The position numbers and the translations under genes are program-made. Of a stretch of DNA of 64,000 nt, positions 51,514 through 61,284 are shown piece after piece. This DNA comes from Methylobacterium oxalidis (GTDB lineage: Bacteria; Pseudomonadota; Alphaproteobacteria; Rhizobiales; Beijerinckiaceae): positions 39,979-103,978 of the forward strand of contig NZ_BJZU01000043.1 of NCBI RefSeq assembly GCF_007992195.1, written 5' to 3'. The stretch's first letter is position 1. Every line of letters starts with the position of its first letter. Below the pieces are notes generated by a model. It did not search any database. It was not told the origin of the DNA and was given only the letters and a program-made list of their open reading frames with translations.

Positions 51514-52833
51514 ATGGACGCGCACCAGTCCGGAAAAGCCGATGTGCGCGATGCGCCGCGTCGCCGGAGAGTCCTGTTCCCGGTGGTCGCTTGCCTGCTC
51601 CCCGTCGCCGGTGTGGTCGCCGCGGCCGTCATCGTCCCGCAGCCGGCGCGGCGCGCACTCGAGACAGCCGCGGATGCCTTCGGTCTCTCGGGTCGGGGCG
51701 AGGGAGCGGCGGGAGCGGGAGAGGGCAAACGTCCCGTCGATGGTGCGCCCGTCTTCCGTCCCACGCGGGAACAGCGCGCCAATCTGGACATCGCGCCGGT
51801 CACCACGCTGTCGTTCCGGCCCGAGAGTTCCGCCGAGGGCCGCATTGCCCTGAACGAGGACGACAACGTGCCGGTCGCCTCACCCTATTCGGGCCGCGTG
51901 ACCAGGGTGCAGGTCCGAGCCGGCCAGGAGGTGAAGGCGGGCGACCTCCTGCTGACGCTCGAGGCCAGCGACATGGTCCAGGCGCAGAACGACTTTCAGA
52001 CCGCTCTCAACAATGTTCAGAAACAGCAGGCGCTGCTGAAGCTCGACCAGACCATTGCCGCCCGCCAGCAGGAGCTGTTCGCCGCCCGGGCCGTCGCACT
52101 GAAGGACTACCAGTCGGCTCAGAACGACGTGATCGCCGCGCAGAGTGACCTGAAGTCCGCCGAGGCGAGTCTCGACGCGGTGAGGACCCGTCTGCGCCTC
52201 CTCGGAAAGTCCGATGCGGAGATCGCCGCCTTCGAGAAGAGCGGCCAGCTCAATTCGGAAGTGGAGATCCGTGCGCCGATCGCGGGCACCATCGTTCAGC
52301 GCAAGGTCGGCGTCGGCCAGTTTCTCTCCTCGTCAAGCGATCCCGCCTTCGTCATCGGAGACCTCTCGACCGTCTGGCTCATCGCCAACATCCGCGAGAG
52401 CGAAGTCCCGAAGGTGCGGATCGGCCAGCCGGTCGAGGCGCAGGTGGCGGGCTTCGGCGACCGCGTGTTCAAGGCCCGCATCGACTACATGGCCGCCAGC
52501 CTCGACGCGGCGACGCGCAGGCTCGTCGTGCGCAGCGAGGTCGAGAATCCGGTTCGGGTGCTGCGGCCGGAGATGTTCGCGACCATCACCATCATCACCG
52601 GCCCGACGCAGCCCTCGCCCTCCGTGCCCCTCGCGGCGATCGTCTACGAAGGGGCCGCCGCCCATGTCTGGGTCGCGCGCGCCGACGGCACCATCGCGGC
52701 GCGACCGATCCGGACCGGGCTTGTGAACGGCGGCCGGGCGCAGGTCACAGAAGGGTTGCAGGCTGGCGAGGAGATCGTCACCCGCGGCGCCCTGTTCATC
52801 GACCGCGCCGCCTCGGGCGACAAGGCGTCGTAA
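51514..52833 (+). CDS. CzcB/CusB-type RND efflux periplasmic adaptor
   Basis: A 439-residue membrane-anchored adaptor of the heavy-metal (HME) RND systems. One N-terminal membrane anchor (LFPVVACLLPVAGVVAAAVI), then a barrel-sandwich half (VASPYSGRVTRVQVRAGQEV), a helical hairpin (VQAQNDFQTALNNVQKQQAL, ALKDYQSAQNDVIAAQSDLK) and the rest of the lipoyl/barrel domain (EIRAPIAGTIVQRKVGVGQF). No His-rich N-terminal metal-binding extension like CzcB's is visible, so the metal is undetermined. It begins at ATG 51514 and is 13 bases before the RND gene. Periplasmic face of the inner membrane. Confidence 0.93.
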   Translation: MDAHQSGKADVRDAPRRRRVLFPVVACLLPVAGVVAAAVIVPQPARRALETAADAFGLSGRGEGAAGAGEGKRPVDGAPVFRPTREQRANLDIAPVTTLSFRPESSAEGRIALNEDDNVPVASPYSGRVTRVQVRAGQEVKAGDLLLTLEASDMVQAQNDFQTALNNVQKQQALLKLDQTIAARQQELFAARAVALKDYQSAQNDVIAAQSDLKSAEASLDAVRTRLRLLGKSDAEIAAFEKSGQLNSEVEIRAPIAGTIVQRKVGVGQFLSSSSDPAFVIGDLSTVWLIANIRESEVPKVRIGQPVEAQVAGFGDRVFKARIDYMAASLDAATRRLVVRSEVENPVRVLRPEMFATITIITGPTQPSPSVPLAAIVYEGAAAHVWVARADGTIAARPIRTGLVNGGRAQVTEGLQAGEEIVTRGALFIDRAASGDKAS

Positions 52834-52846
52834 GGGCCCGGCAGCG

Positions 52847-55800
52847 ATGAACAGCCTGATCATCTTCGCCCTGCGGCAGCGCGTGCTGGTGGTCCTGGGC
52901 TTCGTGATGATGCTCGCCCTCGGCTACGCGAGCTACCTCCAGCTCAACGTCGAGGCCTATCCCGATCCCGTCCCGCCGCTGGTCGACGTCATCACGCAGA
53001 ACCCCGGTCAGTCTGCGGAGGAGATCGAGCGCTACATCACGATCCCCATCGAGGTGCAGCTCGCCGGCATCCCGAACGCCCAGGTGGTGCGCACCATCTC
53101 GCTGTTCGGCCTCTCCGATGTGAAGGTGCAGTTCAACTACGAATACACGTACGAGGAGGCGCTCCAGCGCGTCCTGAACCGCCTGTCGCAGCTTCCTCCG
53201 CTCCCGAACGGTGCCCAGCCGCAGATCTCGCCGACGAGCCCCGTCGGCGAGATCATGCGCTACAAGCTCGTCGGACCGGCGGGTTTCTCCTCTGCCGACA
53301 TGAAGACGCTGCAGGATTGGGTGCTGCAGCGCCGCTTCAAGGCGATTCCCGGCGTCGTGGACGTGACGGCCTTCGGCGGCAAGGCCAAGGAATACGAGAT
53401 CGCCGTCGATCTGCCCCGCCTGCAGGGGCTGGGCATGACCCTCGTCCAACTCGTCAACGCCCTCAACAACTCCTCGATCAATGTCGGCGGGCAGACGCTC
53501 AACGTGGGTGAGCAGTCGGCGGTCGTGCGCGGCATCGGCCTGATCCGGGACATGGACGATATCGGCGACACGATGCTGACGCAGGTCAACGGCGTGCCGG
53601 TCCTCGTGCGCGACGTGGCGGAGGTGCGCGTCTCGCACGCGCCGCGGCTCGGCATCGTCGGTCACGACAACGACCCGGACGTGGTCGAGGGCATCGTGCT
53701 GATGAGCCGCGGCGGCCAGAGCCTGCCCACGCTCCGGCGCGTGGAAGCCGAGATTGAGCGGATCAACGGCTCGACGATCCTGCCGCCGGGCGTGCGGATC
53801 GAGCGCATCTACGACCGCTCGGAGCTGATCCACACCACCACCCACACGGTCATGCACAACCTCGTCTTCGGCGTGGTGCTGGTCTTTGCGGTGCAGTGGC
53901 TGTTCCTGGGGTCCCTGCGCAGCGCCATCATCGTGGCGGCGACAATCCCCTTCGCCCTCGGCTTCGCGATCCTGATCCTCGTGCTGCGCGGCGACTCGGC
54001 CAACCTGCTGTCACTCGGCGCGATCGATTTCGGCCTGATCGTCGACGCGACCGTGATCATGGTCGAGAACATCTTCCGCCACCTGGCCGAACCCGAGCGC
54101 GCGGAAGGCGTGCCCGCGCCGGGCGGCCTGACCGGCGGGCTCGCCACCATCGCCATCGCCGGGGCCGAGGTGAACCGGGCGATCTTCTTCTCGGCGAGCA
54201 TCATCATCGTCGGCTTCCTGCCGCTCTTCACGATGACCGGCGTCGAGGGGCACATCTTCGGCCCGATGGCCAAAACCTACGCCTACGCGCTGGTCGGCGG
54301 CCTGCTCGCCACCTTCACGGTCTCGCCCGCGCTCTCGGCGCTCGTTCTGCCCCGGCGCGTCGAGGAGCGGGACACGCTGATCGTGCGGGTCCTGCGGTTC
54401 GGTCACCGCATCGTCCTGCGCTTCGGCCTGCGCAACCGCATCCTCGCGCTCGGCGTGACCCTGGCGATCCTGGCGGTGTCCGGTCCCGCGGTCCGGAGCC
54501 TCGGTCTCGAGTTCCTGCCGCGGCTCGAAGAGGGCAACCTCTACGTCCGGGGCACCATGCCGGCCTCGATCTCCCTCGAGGCCGGGAACGGCTACGTCCA
54601 GCGCATGCGGAAGATCTTCCAGGAGGTGCCCGAGGTCGTCTCCGTCATCTCGCATCAGGGCCGGCCGAGCGACGGCACGGACGCCACCGGGTTCTTCAAC
54701 GTCGAGATCCTGGCGCCGCTCAAGCCGCTCGATCAGTGGCGCAAGGGGCTCGACAAGGAGACGCTCATCCGCGACCTGTCGAGGCGCCTCGACAGCGAAT
54801 TCCCGGGAATCGAGTTCAATTTCTCACAGTATATCGAGGACAACGTCCAAGAGGCGGCCTCGGGCGTGAAGGGCGAGAACTCGGTCAAGATCTACGGCAA
54901 CGATCTCGCGGAGATCACCCGCACCGCCAACGCCGTGAAGGCGGCGCTCGCCTCCGTTCCGGGCATCGCGGATCTGGCGGTCTTCGAATCCCTCGGCCAG
55001 CCGACCGTCCAGATCGACGTCGACCGCCACAAGGCCGCGCGCTTCGGCCTCTCCATCAACGACGTGAACACCACGGTGGCGGCGGCGATCGGCGGCCAGA
55101 CCGCGGGCGACCTCTACGAGCACGGCTCGGACCGCCACTTCCCGATGCGGGTGCGGCTCGCCCCGCAATACCGGTCATCCCTGGACACGATCCGCAGCAT
55201 CACCGTCGGGGCACCGAACCCGAACGGCGGTGTGGTGCAGGTCCCGCTCTCGGAGATCGCGACCGTCGAGCTGGTCTCCGGGGCGGCCTTCATCTACCGC
55301 GAGGATCAGGAGCGCTACATTCCGGTGAAGTTCTCGGTGCGCGGACGCGACCTCGGCGGCGCGGTTCTGGAGGCGCAGGCCCGCGTCGCGGAGACGGTGA
55401 CGCTGCCTCCGGGATTCCATCTCGAATGGGTCGGTCAGTTCACCAACCTGAAGGAGGCGGTCGCCCGGCTGAGCATCGTCGTTCCGATCACGCTGGGCCT
55501 GATCGCGCTGCTCCTGTTCGTCAACTTCTCCTCCGTCACCGACATGCTGCTCACCCTGTCGGTGATCCCGATGGCGATGATCGGCGGCATCTTCGCCCTG
55601 TTCTTCACCGGCACGCCCTTCTCGATCTCGGCGGCGATCGGCTTCATCGCCCTGTTCGGTATCTCGACGATGGAGGGCGTGATCCTGCTCGCCTACTACA
55701 ATCAGCTCCTCGACGAGGGCTGGGGGCGGGCCGAAGCCGTGCGTCACGCCTCGATCGTGCGGATGCGGCCGGTGATGATGACGTGCGTGGCGGCCTGCGT

Positions 55801-55993
55801 CGGCCTGTTGCCGGCCGCGATCTCCACCGGCATCGGGTCGCAGGTCCAGAAACCTCTGGCGCTGGTGGTGGTCGGCGGCATCCTGCTCGCTCCGAACCTG
55901 ATCCTGGTGGTGCTGCCGGTTCTGATCTCCCTGTTCTCCCGCCGCCGGCCGAACGACAGCGCTGCGCCGGCCGCCAACCGGGTCGCCGCGTGA
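52847..55993 (+). CDS. Heavy-metal efflux RND transporter (CzcA/CusA family)
   Basis: A 1048-residue inner-membrane RND pump. The HME signature in the fourth helix is DFGLIVDATVIMVE, with D394, D400 and E407 spaced as in CzcA Asp402/Asp408/Glu415, supporting proton-driven divalent metal or Cu+/Ag+ export. N-terminal porter motif (AYPDPVPPLVDVITQNPGQS), the central duplicated half (NVHVNRT-like helices absent here), and the C-terminal MMTCVAACVGLLPAAISTGIG block match the family. The CusA methionine triad is not obvious, so Zn/Co/Cd/Ni or another substrate is possible. Stop and the next start overlap (TGATG). Confidence 0.94.
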   Translation: MNSLIIFALRQRVLVVLGFVMMLALGYASYLQLNVEAYPDPVPPLVDVITQNPGQSAEEIERYITIPIEVQLAGIPNAQVVRTISLFGLSDVKVQFNYEYTYEEALQRVLNRLSQLPPLPNGAQPQISPTSPVGEIMRYKLVGPAGFSSADMKTLQDWVLQRRFKAIPGVVDVTAFGGKAKEYEIAVDLPRLQGLGMTLVQLVNALNNSSINVGGQTLNVGEQSAVVRGIGLIRDMDDIGDTMLTQVNGVPVLVRDVAEVRVSHAPRLGIVGHDNDPDVVEGIVLMSRGGQSLPTLRRVEAEIERINGSTILPPGVRIERIYDRSELIHTTTHTVMHNLVFGVVLVFAVQWLFLGSLRSAIIVAATIPFALGFAILILVLRGDSANLLSLGAIDFGLIVDATVIMVENIFRHLAEPERAEGVPAPGGLTGGLATIAIAGAEVNRAIFFSASIIIVGFLPLFTMTGVEGHIFGPMAKTYAYALVGGLLATFTVSPALSALVLPRRVEERDTLIVRVLRFGHRIVLRFGLRNRILALGVTLAILAVSGPAVRSLGLEFLPRLEEGNLYVRGTMPASISLEAGNGYVQRMRKIFQEVPEVVSVISHQGRPSDGTDATGFFNVEILAPLKPLDQWRKGLDKETLIRDLSRRLDSEFPGIEFNFSQYIEDNVQEAASGVKGENSVKIYGNDLAEITRTANAVKAALASVPGIADLAVFESLGQPTVQIDVDRHKAARFGLSINDVNTTVAAAIGGQTAGDLYEHGSDRHFPMRVRLAPQYRSSLDTIRSITVGAPNPNGGVVQVPLSEIATVELVSGAAFIYREDQERYIPVKFSVRGRDLGGAVLEAQARVAETVTLPPGFHLEWVGQFTNLKEAVARLSIVVPITLGLIALLLFVNFSSVTDMLLTLSVIPMAMIGGIFALFFTGTPFSISAAIGFIALFGISTMEGVILLAYYNQLLDEGWGRAEAVRHASIVRMRPVMMTCVAACVGLLPAAISTGIGSQVQKPLALVVVGGILLAPNLILVVLPVLISLFSRRRPNDSAAPAANRVAA

Positions 55994-57541
55994 TGGGTCG
56001 TCGGGTGCGGAGCGTGCGGCGAGTGAATCGGGTCGCCGCTGGTCTCGGCGTCGCCGGCTTCTGCGCGGCGCTCGCAGGCTGCGTGGTCGGGCCGGATTAC
56101 CGGCCCCCGGTGGATCCGCCCGTCACGCGCTATACCAAGGAGCCGCTCGGAAATCCGGTCGCCGCGGATGCGATCCGCACGCGGCAGGGTGGCTCGGCCG
56201 ATCAGAGCTTCGTGTCCGGTGCCGACATCCCGGGACAGTGGTGGACGCTGTTCCGCTCGAAGGCGCTGAACCGCCTCGTGGAGGAAGCGCTCGCCAGCAA
56301 CCCCACGCTGGAGGCGGCGCAGGCATCTCTGCGCATCGCGCAGCAGAACGTCCTCGCGCAGCGCGGCACGCTGTTCCCGACGCTGACCGCCGCTCCGCAG
56401 GCGTTGGGCGCGCGCGCCCGGCCTCGATCTGCAATCGCCGCTGCAGGACCAGAACCGCTATCTCTACAGCCTGTACACGCCGCAGGTGGCCGTCGCCTTC
56501 AACCCGGACGTGTTCGGGGGCAATCGCCGCCAGATCGAGGCGCTGGAGGCCGAGGCCGAGAACCAGCGCTTCCAGCTGGAGGCAGCCTACCTGAGCCTCA
56601 CCGCGAATGTCGTGGCCGCCGCGATCCAGGAGGCGGCCCTGCGCGCCCAGATCGAGGCGACCCGGCGGGTGATCCAGGCGCAGACCGAGGTGCTGGACCT
56701 CTACAACAAGCAGCTCAGGCTCGGGCAGATCGCGGGCGCGGACGTCGTTCAGCAGCAGGCCGCGCTCTCCCTGTCGCAGCAGCTCCTGCCGCCCCTGGAG
56801 AAGCAGCTCGCGCAGCAGCGCAACCTGCTCACCGCCCTGACCGGCCGGCTGCCCAGCGAAGAGGTCGGCGAGACCTTCACCCTGGCCGCGCTCCATCTGC
56901 CGACGCGGCTGCCCGTGAGCCTGCCCTCGCGCCTCGTCCAGCAACGGCCCGACGTGAAGGCTGCCGAGGCCCGGGTGAAGGAGGCCAGCGCCAATGTCGG
57001 TGTCGCCGTCGCCAACCGCCTACCCCAGTTCAGCATCACGGCGACCGCAGGCGCCAGCGCGGTGCGGCTCGCCCAGCTCACGAATCCCGCGACCGGCTTC
57101 TTCACGATCATCGGCCAAGCCACACAGCCGATCTTCGATGCAGGCACCCTCTATCGCCGCTATCGTGCCTCCGAGGAATCCCTGAACCAGGCGCAGGCGC
57201 AGTACCGCGCCACCGTAATCGCCGCCTTCCAGAACGTCGCCGACAGCCTGAGGGCCCTCCAGTCCGACGCGAAGGCCGTCGCGGCGGCCTCCGCGGCCGA
57301 GAGGGCCACGGGCGAGAGCCTGCGGCTCGTTCGCAAGCAGTACACGGCAGGGTCGGTCAACGCGATGCAGGTGCTGATCGCCCAGCAAAGCTACCTGTCG
57401 GCTCTCGTGACCTCGGCCGGTGCACGGGCCATCCAATACGCCGACACCGCCGCCCTGTTCCAGGCGCTGGGCGGCGGCTGGTGGAACCGCGCGGATGTGG
57501 TCCCGTCACCACCGGACACCGACCCGGCAAAATTCCTATAG
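55993..57541 (+). pseudogene. Outer-membrane factor (TolC/NodT-type lipoprotein), frameshifted
   Basis: ATG 55993 overlaps the pump stop (TGATG). The first part reads MGRRVRSVRRVNR, then a lipobox AALAGC (lipoprotein) and VGPDYRPPVDPPVTRYT, typical of NodT/CusC-type channels. That frame breaks near 56401-56423, and the downstream frame, from GLDLQSPLQDQNRYLYSLYT, continues the family (VAFNPDVFGGNRRQIEALEA, LGQIAGADVVQQQAALSLSQ, GGNARA-like tail) to the stop at 57541. Joining needs one base removed, or two added, in the GCGCGCGC run. The C-terminal frame from 56486 alone (351 residues) would lack the signal and lipobox. Confidence 0.8.
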
Positions 57542-57669
57542 GTCGCGGGCGACGCCGGTTCACGCGCGGGTGCAGGAGCCAAATTACTTTCGCGACGTGC
57601 TGCTGAACATGGAGTGGGTCAGGCATCGGAACGAGCGATGCGTCCGGTTCTCGATCGACAGCGCCGCCC

Positions 57670-57843
57670 TTACAGAGCGAGCAGTTTCATCACAGCCTGC
57701 GTGAGGGTGCTGTCCCACGTGATGGCGAGTGCCGCCGTTGCGGCGAGGAGAGCCCAGGTCAGGGTGTCCCGCAAATCGGACCCGCTGCCAATCCGGCTGG
57801 CGTTCCAGACGTCTTGAAGGGCGGCGTCGCGCTGGTCTGTCAT
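57670..57843 (-). CDS. Small membrane protein, 57 aa
   Basis: Starts at ATG 57843 (GAGG about eight bases upstream) and encodes 57 residues: a charged N-terminal helix (MTDQRDAALQDVWNASRIGS), a membrane helix (LTWALLAATAALAITW) and a short tail ending KLLAL. It converges on the outer-membrane factor gene. A one-pass inner-membrane peptide with an N-terminal soluble helix. Family unknown; the ribosome-binding site and reading frame support it. Confidence 0.6.
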   Translation of the reverse strand: MTDQRDAALQDVWNASRIGSGSDLRDTLTWALLAATAALAITWDSTLTQAVMKLLAL

Positions 57844-57977
57844 CGGGAGATCCTCGTTCCACGCCGCTCGGCTGAGTTCGTCTTCTCAGCACTCTCTGTC
57901 TAGACGCAGTACACCGCCGGAAGCGGTGCGGAATCTCACGCTCGCTCCAAGCCGGTCGGTTTGTCGAGGCGCGACGG

Positions 57978-58676
57978 TTAGGCGAGGTCGGCGCGATGTC
58001 CGATTCTCGCTGGCGCGGCCGCCTCCCACTCGCGGTCCTGTTCTGCAAGGAGCGCAGCCCGGCTCGCCTGCGCCCGTCGCGCCTCGGTATCCGGTCTCTC
58101 CGCGAGATCCGGCGCAGCCCGCTGGCAGACCTCCCTGCCTTCTCCGAGAACCTGGGCGAGGTCCGCGACGAGGCGATCCAGGTCGGAAGACGTCAACATG
58201 CCCGTGCGGAGAAGTTCGAGACGCGAGCGCTGTGCGAGATCCGCGCAGGTTGCGCCTTGGAGGCCGAGAGCGACGATCTCGTCTCTGTGAAGGGTGAGGC
58301 GATCGGCAGGGAGGTCCCGAAGGCGGGCGAGCCGCCGTTCAGCGATCGCGTCCCGCGTCTGCCGCTCACGCGCGCCAGGCAGCGCGCGGGCGATCGTGTC
58401 GAGGAGAAAGGCCCGCACGGCCTCGACCCGGACCGGACCGAATTTGCGAACCTTCGCGATCTCGTCCGGCGTCGATTGGGCGAGATGGCCCAGGTCCCGA
58501 AAGCCGGCCTTTCGCAGGCGCGCCCTGAGAGACGCCGTCAGGAAGCCGCGACCGTATCCGGATGCCGAGAGGCGCTGGATCGTGTCCTCGGTCAGGTCCT
58601 CGAACAGCGGCAGCCGCGTGCAGGCCTCGGCCAAGAGGCTCTCGGGCTTGGTGGTGCGGAGTGACGGGTCGGGCAT
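57978..58676 (-). CDS. Helix-hairpin-helix protein resembling RNA polymerase alpha CTD
   Basis: A 232-residue soluble protein. Residues about 50-95, LRARLRKAGFRDLGHLAQST then PDEIAKVRKFGPVRVEAVRAF, match the pattern of the RNA polymerase alpha C-terminal domain and other HhH folds, where LxxxGIxTLxDLxxxTExELxxxxxxGxKxxxEI is expected. A second, weaker HhH-like segment follows at 120-165 (RLTLHRDEIVALGLQGATCA). The C-terminal 50 residues are charged and Arg/Glu-rich. It has no alpha N-terminal assembly domain, so is not RpoA. DNA binding is likely; target unknown. Start ATG 58676. Confidence 0.65.
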   Translation of the reverse strand: MPDPSLRTTKPESLLAEACTRLPLFEDLTEDTIQRLSASGYGRGFLTASLRARLRKAGFRDLGHLAQSTPDEIAKVRKFGPVRVEAVRAFLLDTIARALPGARERQTRDAIAERRLARLRDLPADRLTLHRDEIVALGLQGATCADLAQRSRLELLRTGMLTSSDLDRLVADLAQVLGEGREVCQRAAPDLAERPDTEARRAQASRAALLAEQDREWEAAAPARIGHRADLA

Positions 58677-58879
58677 CGCGGATCGCGGAGCTTCATCTCG
58701 TTATCGCGTTCCCGATCTGACCGGCGCGGTGGCCTGAGACAAGCCGGAGACTCCTGCGCGGCTCCAGCGCGGAATGGCGGGAAGATCGGGTTCGGCTTGG
58801 GCGCAGCACTGACGAGCGTGCTCAGCGCCGCCCCGGTCACGGCTGCCTTCGGCCGCTCAGGAGACCAGGGCACGCACGG

Positions 58880-60862
58880 TCACCTGAGCTCGTGCGGCTC
58901 GTCATCGTCGGCGAACCTCGGCTCGGGCCCTTTGAACGGCAGGAGGGGCAATCCTGATTGGGCCGCGGCGCGGTGCGCGTCGCGTCGCGGCAAGCTTGCC
59001 TGAGCCGACGGGCGCTCGGGTCCGTTCGCGGAGGTCTGGCGCTTCACGCGAGCCACCGCTGTGGCAGTCAGGCTCCGAGCTTTGTCCGGATCCTGAGCGG
59101 CGCGGTACTCCATCATCTCATTCGCGCTGATCGAGACGCGACGGAAGTAATTCGCGGGCGCTCCCTTCCCGGCCAGCGCGTCGCCCTCGGCGTCCCGCCG
59201 CCTGCCCATCCAGATGCCGAGCACGCGGCCCTCGCTCCAGCCGATGAACCACGCATCCGCGAACCCTGTCGTGGTCCCGGTCTTGCCGAACGATGCCCAC
59301 CGACCGAGCGCAGCGTTCCGACCCGTCCCGGTCCGCACGACTTCCTGCAGCACCTGCCGTGTCGGCTCGATGCAGCGTTGTGGCACGATCCGCGCCCTCA
59401 GCGGTTCCAGAAAGTTGGCCCTCACCTGCCCGCGGCCGTCGACGACCGCCAGCACGCCAATCGGCACGACGCGGTAGCCACCATTCGCGATGCTGGCGTA
59501 GGCGGCCGTCATGCTCATCACGTTGGTGGAAAACGAGCCCAGGACGAACCCGACGTCAGGATCGGGGCCGGGATCGATCCCGAGGCGGCGACTCGTCTCC
59601 GCCACGCGTTTGACGCCGAGCTCCTGGGTGAGCCGAACGGCGGCGGCGTTCCGGGAGGACGCGAACGCTTCCGTGAGCGTGGTCTCGCCCCGATAGCCGA
59701 GCGTTCCATTCGACGGCCAACCCGGTGTGATCGGCAGGTCGGTGACGCGGCTCTGCGGCCCTCGGCCCGCCTCGCAGGCGGCGATCAGGAGCGGCAGCTT
59801 CGCCGTCGAACCCGGCTGCACGCTCGTCTTCACGGCGGCGTTGAACTGGCGCCGCGACCAGTCCACGCCGCCGATCATCGCGCGCACGCGGCCATCGCCC
59901 GTCATCATCACCGCGCCGGCCTCGTACGCGGGCGGGACGGCTCCCTCGTTGACCAGCGCGCTGAGATGTTTCTCTGCCAAGCGCTGGAACCGAGGCTCGA
60001 GGGTGACGAAGAACCGGACGGTCTCTCCCTGTTGCACGAAGCCGGGCGCCCAGGTCTGGACCACCCACTCGGTGAACGGCTGCGCCTGGATCTTGAACTC
60101 CGGCAGAAGGCCGGGCCGCAGGCCGACCTGCTCGGCCCGCAGCCGCTCGGCCCTGCCGATGCGGCCCTGCTGAACCATCAGATCGAGAACGAGGCGGGCG
60201 CGCGCGTGAGCCCGCTCTCTCGTGGTCTCCTTGATCGGGTTGAACCGGGCCGGGGCCTGCACCATCCCGGCCAGCATGGCAGCTTCGTAGAGATTGAGGT
60301 CCTTCGGTTCCTTGCGGAAGTAGTGCCGGCTCGCCCGATAGAGACCGATGATCTCCCGTCCGCCGAACTCGATCTGGTTGAGGTAGGCCGCGAGCAGCTC
60401 CTGCTTGGCGACTGCGCCGTCAAAGGTGCCCGCATGCCAAACTTCTGAGCCCTTGCGCTCGAGCTTGCTCAACAGATCCCGCCCCTGCAGGTCGTGGAGC
60501 ACGAGGTTCTTGAGGAGCTGCATGGGGATGGTACTGCCGCCGCGGCTCAGGCCGCCGCGGAACACCGCGGCGAGGGCGATCAGGTCGACACCGCCGTGGT
60601 CCATGTATCGTCTGTCCTCGACGGCGATGATGGCCTTCTTCATCGACTCGGGGATCTCGTGCGGCTTGAGCACGACGGGGCAACGGCAATATGCGTCCCA
60701 TCCGGATGCCGTTCGGGTGACCATCACCTGCGGCGCGGCTACGAGTGCGCGCAAATGCGCCGGCTTGAGATCCCAGAACGACAGGTGCTCGGCGGCTTCG
60801 GTACGGATGGGCCGAAACGTCGCGAGCGAGCAGAGAAGGACGAGACCTGCGGCGCGCCACAT
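58880..60862 (-). CDS. Class A penicillin-binding protein (PBP1-type)
   Basis: A 660-residue bifunctional peptidoglycan synthase. GT51 glycosyltransferase: catalytic Glu82 in EDRRYMDHGG and SRGGSTIPMQLLKNL, with LLAAYLNQIEFGG and LNLYEAAMLAGMVQAPARFN. Transpeptidase: SxxK as S352-T-A-K355 (VQPGSTAKLPLL), SxN in SSRNAA, and KTG in SFGKTGTTTG. N-terminal signal anchor WRAAGLVLLCSLATF. ATG 60862 is preferred to the upstream GTG because GGGGAG lies seven bases before it. The C-terminus has a 60-residue polar tail. It is smaller than typical PBP1a, like PbpC-related forms. Periplasmic, inner-membrane bound. Confidence 0.92.
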   Translation of the reverse strand: MWRAAGLVLLCSLATFRPIRTEAAEHLSFWDLKPAHLRALVAAPQVMVTRTASGWDAYCRCPVVLKPHEIPESMKKAIIAVEDRRYMDHGGVDLIALAAVFRGGLSRGGSTIPMQLLKNLVLHDLQGRDLLSKLERKGSEVWHAGTFDGAVAKQELLAAYLNQIEFGGREIIGLYRASRHYFRKEPKDLNLYEAAMLAGMVQAPARFNPIKETTRERAHARARLVLDLMVQQGRIGRAERLRAEQVGLRPGLLPEFKIQAQPFTEWVVQTWAPGFVQQGETVRFFVTLEPRFQRLAEKHLSALVNEGAVPPAYEAGAVMMTGDGRVRAMIGGVDWSRRQFNAAVKTSVQPGSTAKLPLLIAACEAGRGPQSRVTDLPITPGWPSNGTLGYRGETTLTEAFASSRNAAAVRLTQELGVKRVAETSRRLGIDPGPDPDVGFVLGSFSTNVMSMTAAYASIANGGYRVVPIGVLAVVDGRGQVRANFLEPLRARIVPQRCIEPTRQVLQEVVRTGTGRNAALGRWASFGKTGTTTGFADAWFIGWSEGRVLGIWMGRRRDAEGDALAGKGAPANYFRRVSISANEMMEYRAAQDPDKARSLTATAVARVKRQTSANGPERPSAQASLPRRDAHRAAAQSGLPLLPFKGPEPRFADDDEPHELR

Positions 60863-61284
60863 GTGCCAACTCCCCAGCCCGTCCACTGCGAGACGGCCAC
60901 GGTTGTAGCAATTGTGATCGGCTTTACGGTTCTACAAGGCGAGCTCAGCGCGCAACGAGGCTCAACGACTTGGTGAGTCGCTGCCTTCCACTTGTCGGCG
61001 TCGCGTGGATCTCACTGTCGACACCGCACGAATTCGTACATTGGCGCGGACTCAGTCGGAAATCGAACCTCGTCGTCAACAAAAGTTGGTTTGGAATACC
61101 AAATTTCGTATACCAGTATCTGGGCCGGCGTGAATGGATGCCGTGGCGGAACAGATGCAATTCGCATTGAGCCCGCTGGGCCATCGTAGCTGCACAGGCC
61201 GCACAGGCATCTCGCGAAGCGACATGCTGCGCCTGTTGTTCGCGGGACAGGCTAGAGAATTGCCATCTGACGGGAGATGCGTCC
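60863..61284. promoter_or_regulatory. Divergent region with inverted repeat at 61090-61103
   Basis: A 422-base region between the PBP gene (minus) and the 92-residue protein gene (plus). It is AT-richer than average. TTTGG-AATA-CCAAA at 61090-61103 is a perfect 5-bp inverted repeat in a stretch with GTATACCAGTATC beside it, an operator-like arrangement. No gene found. Confidence 0.4.
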
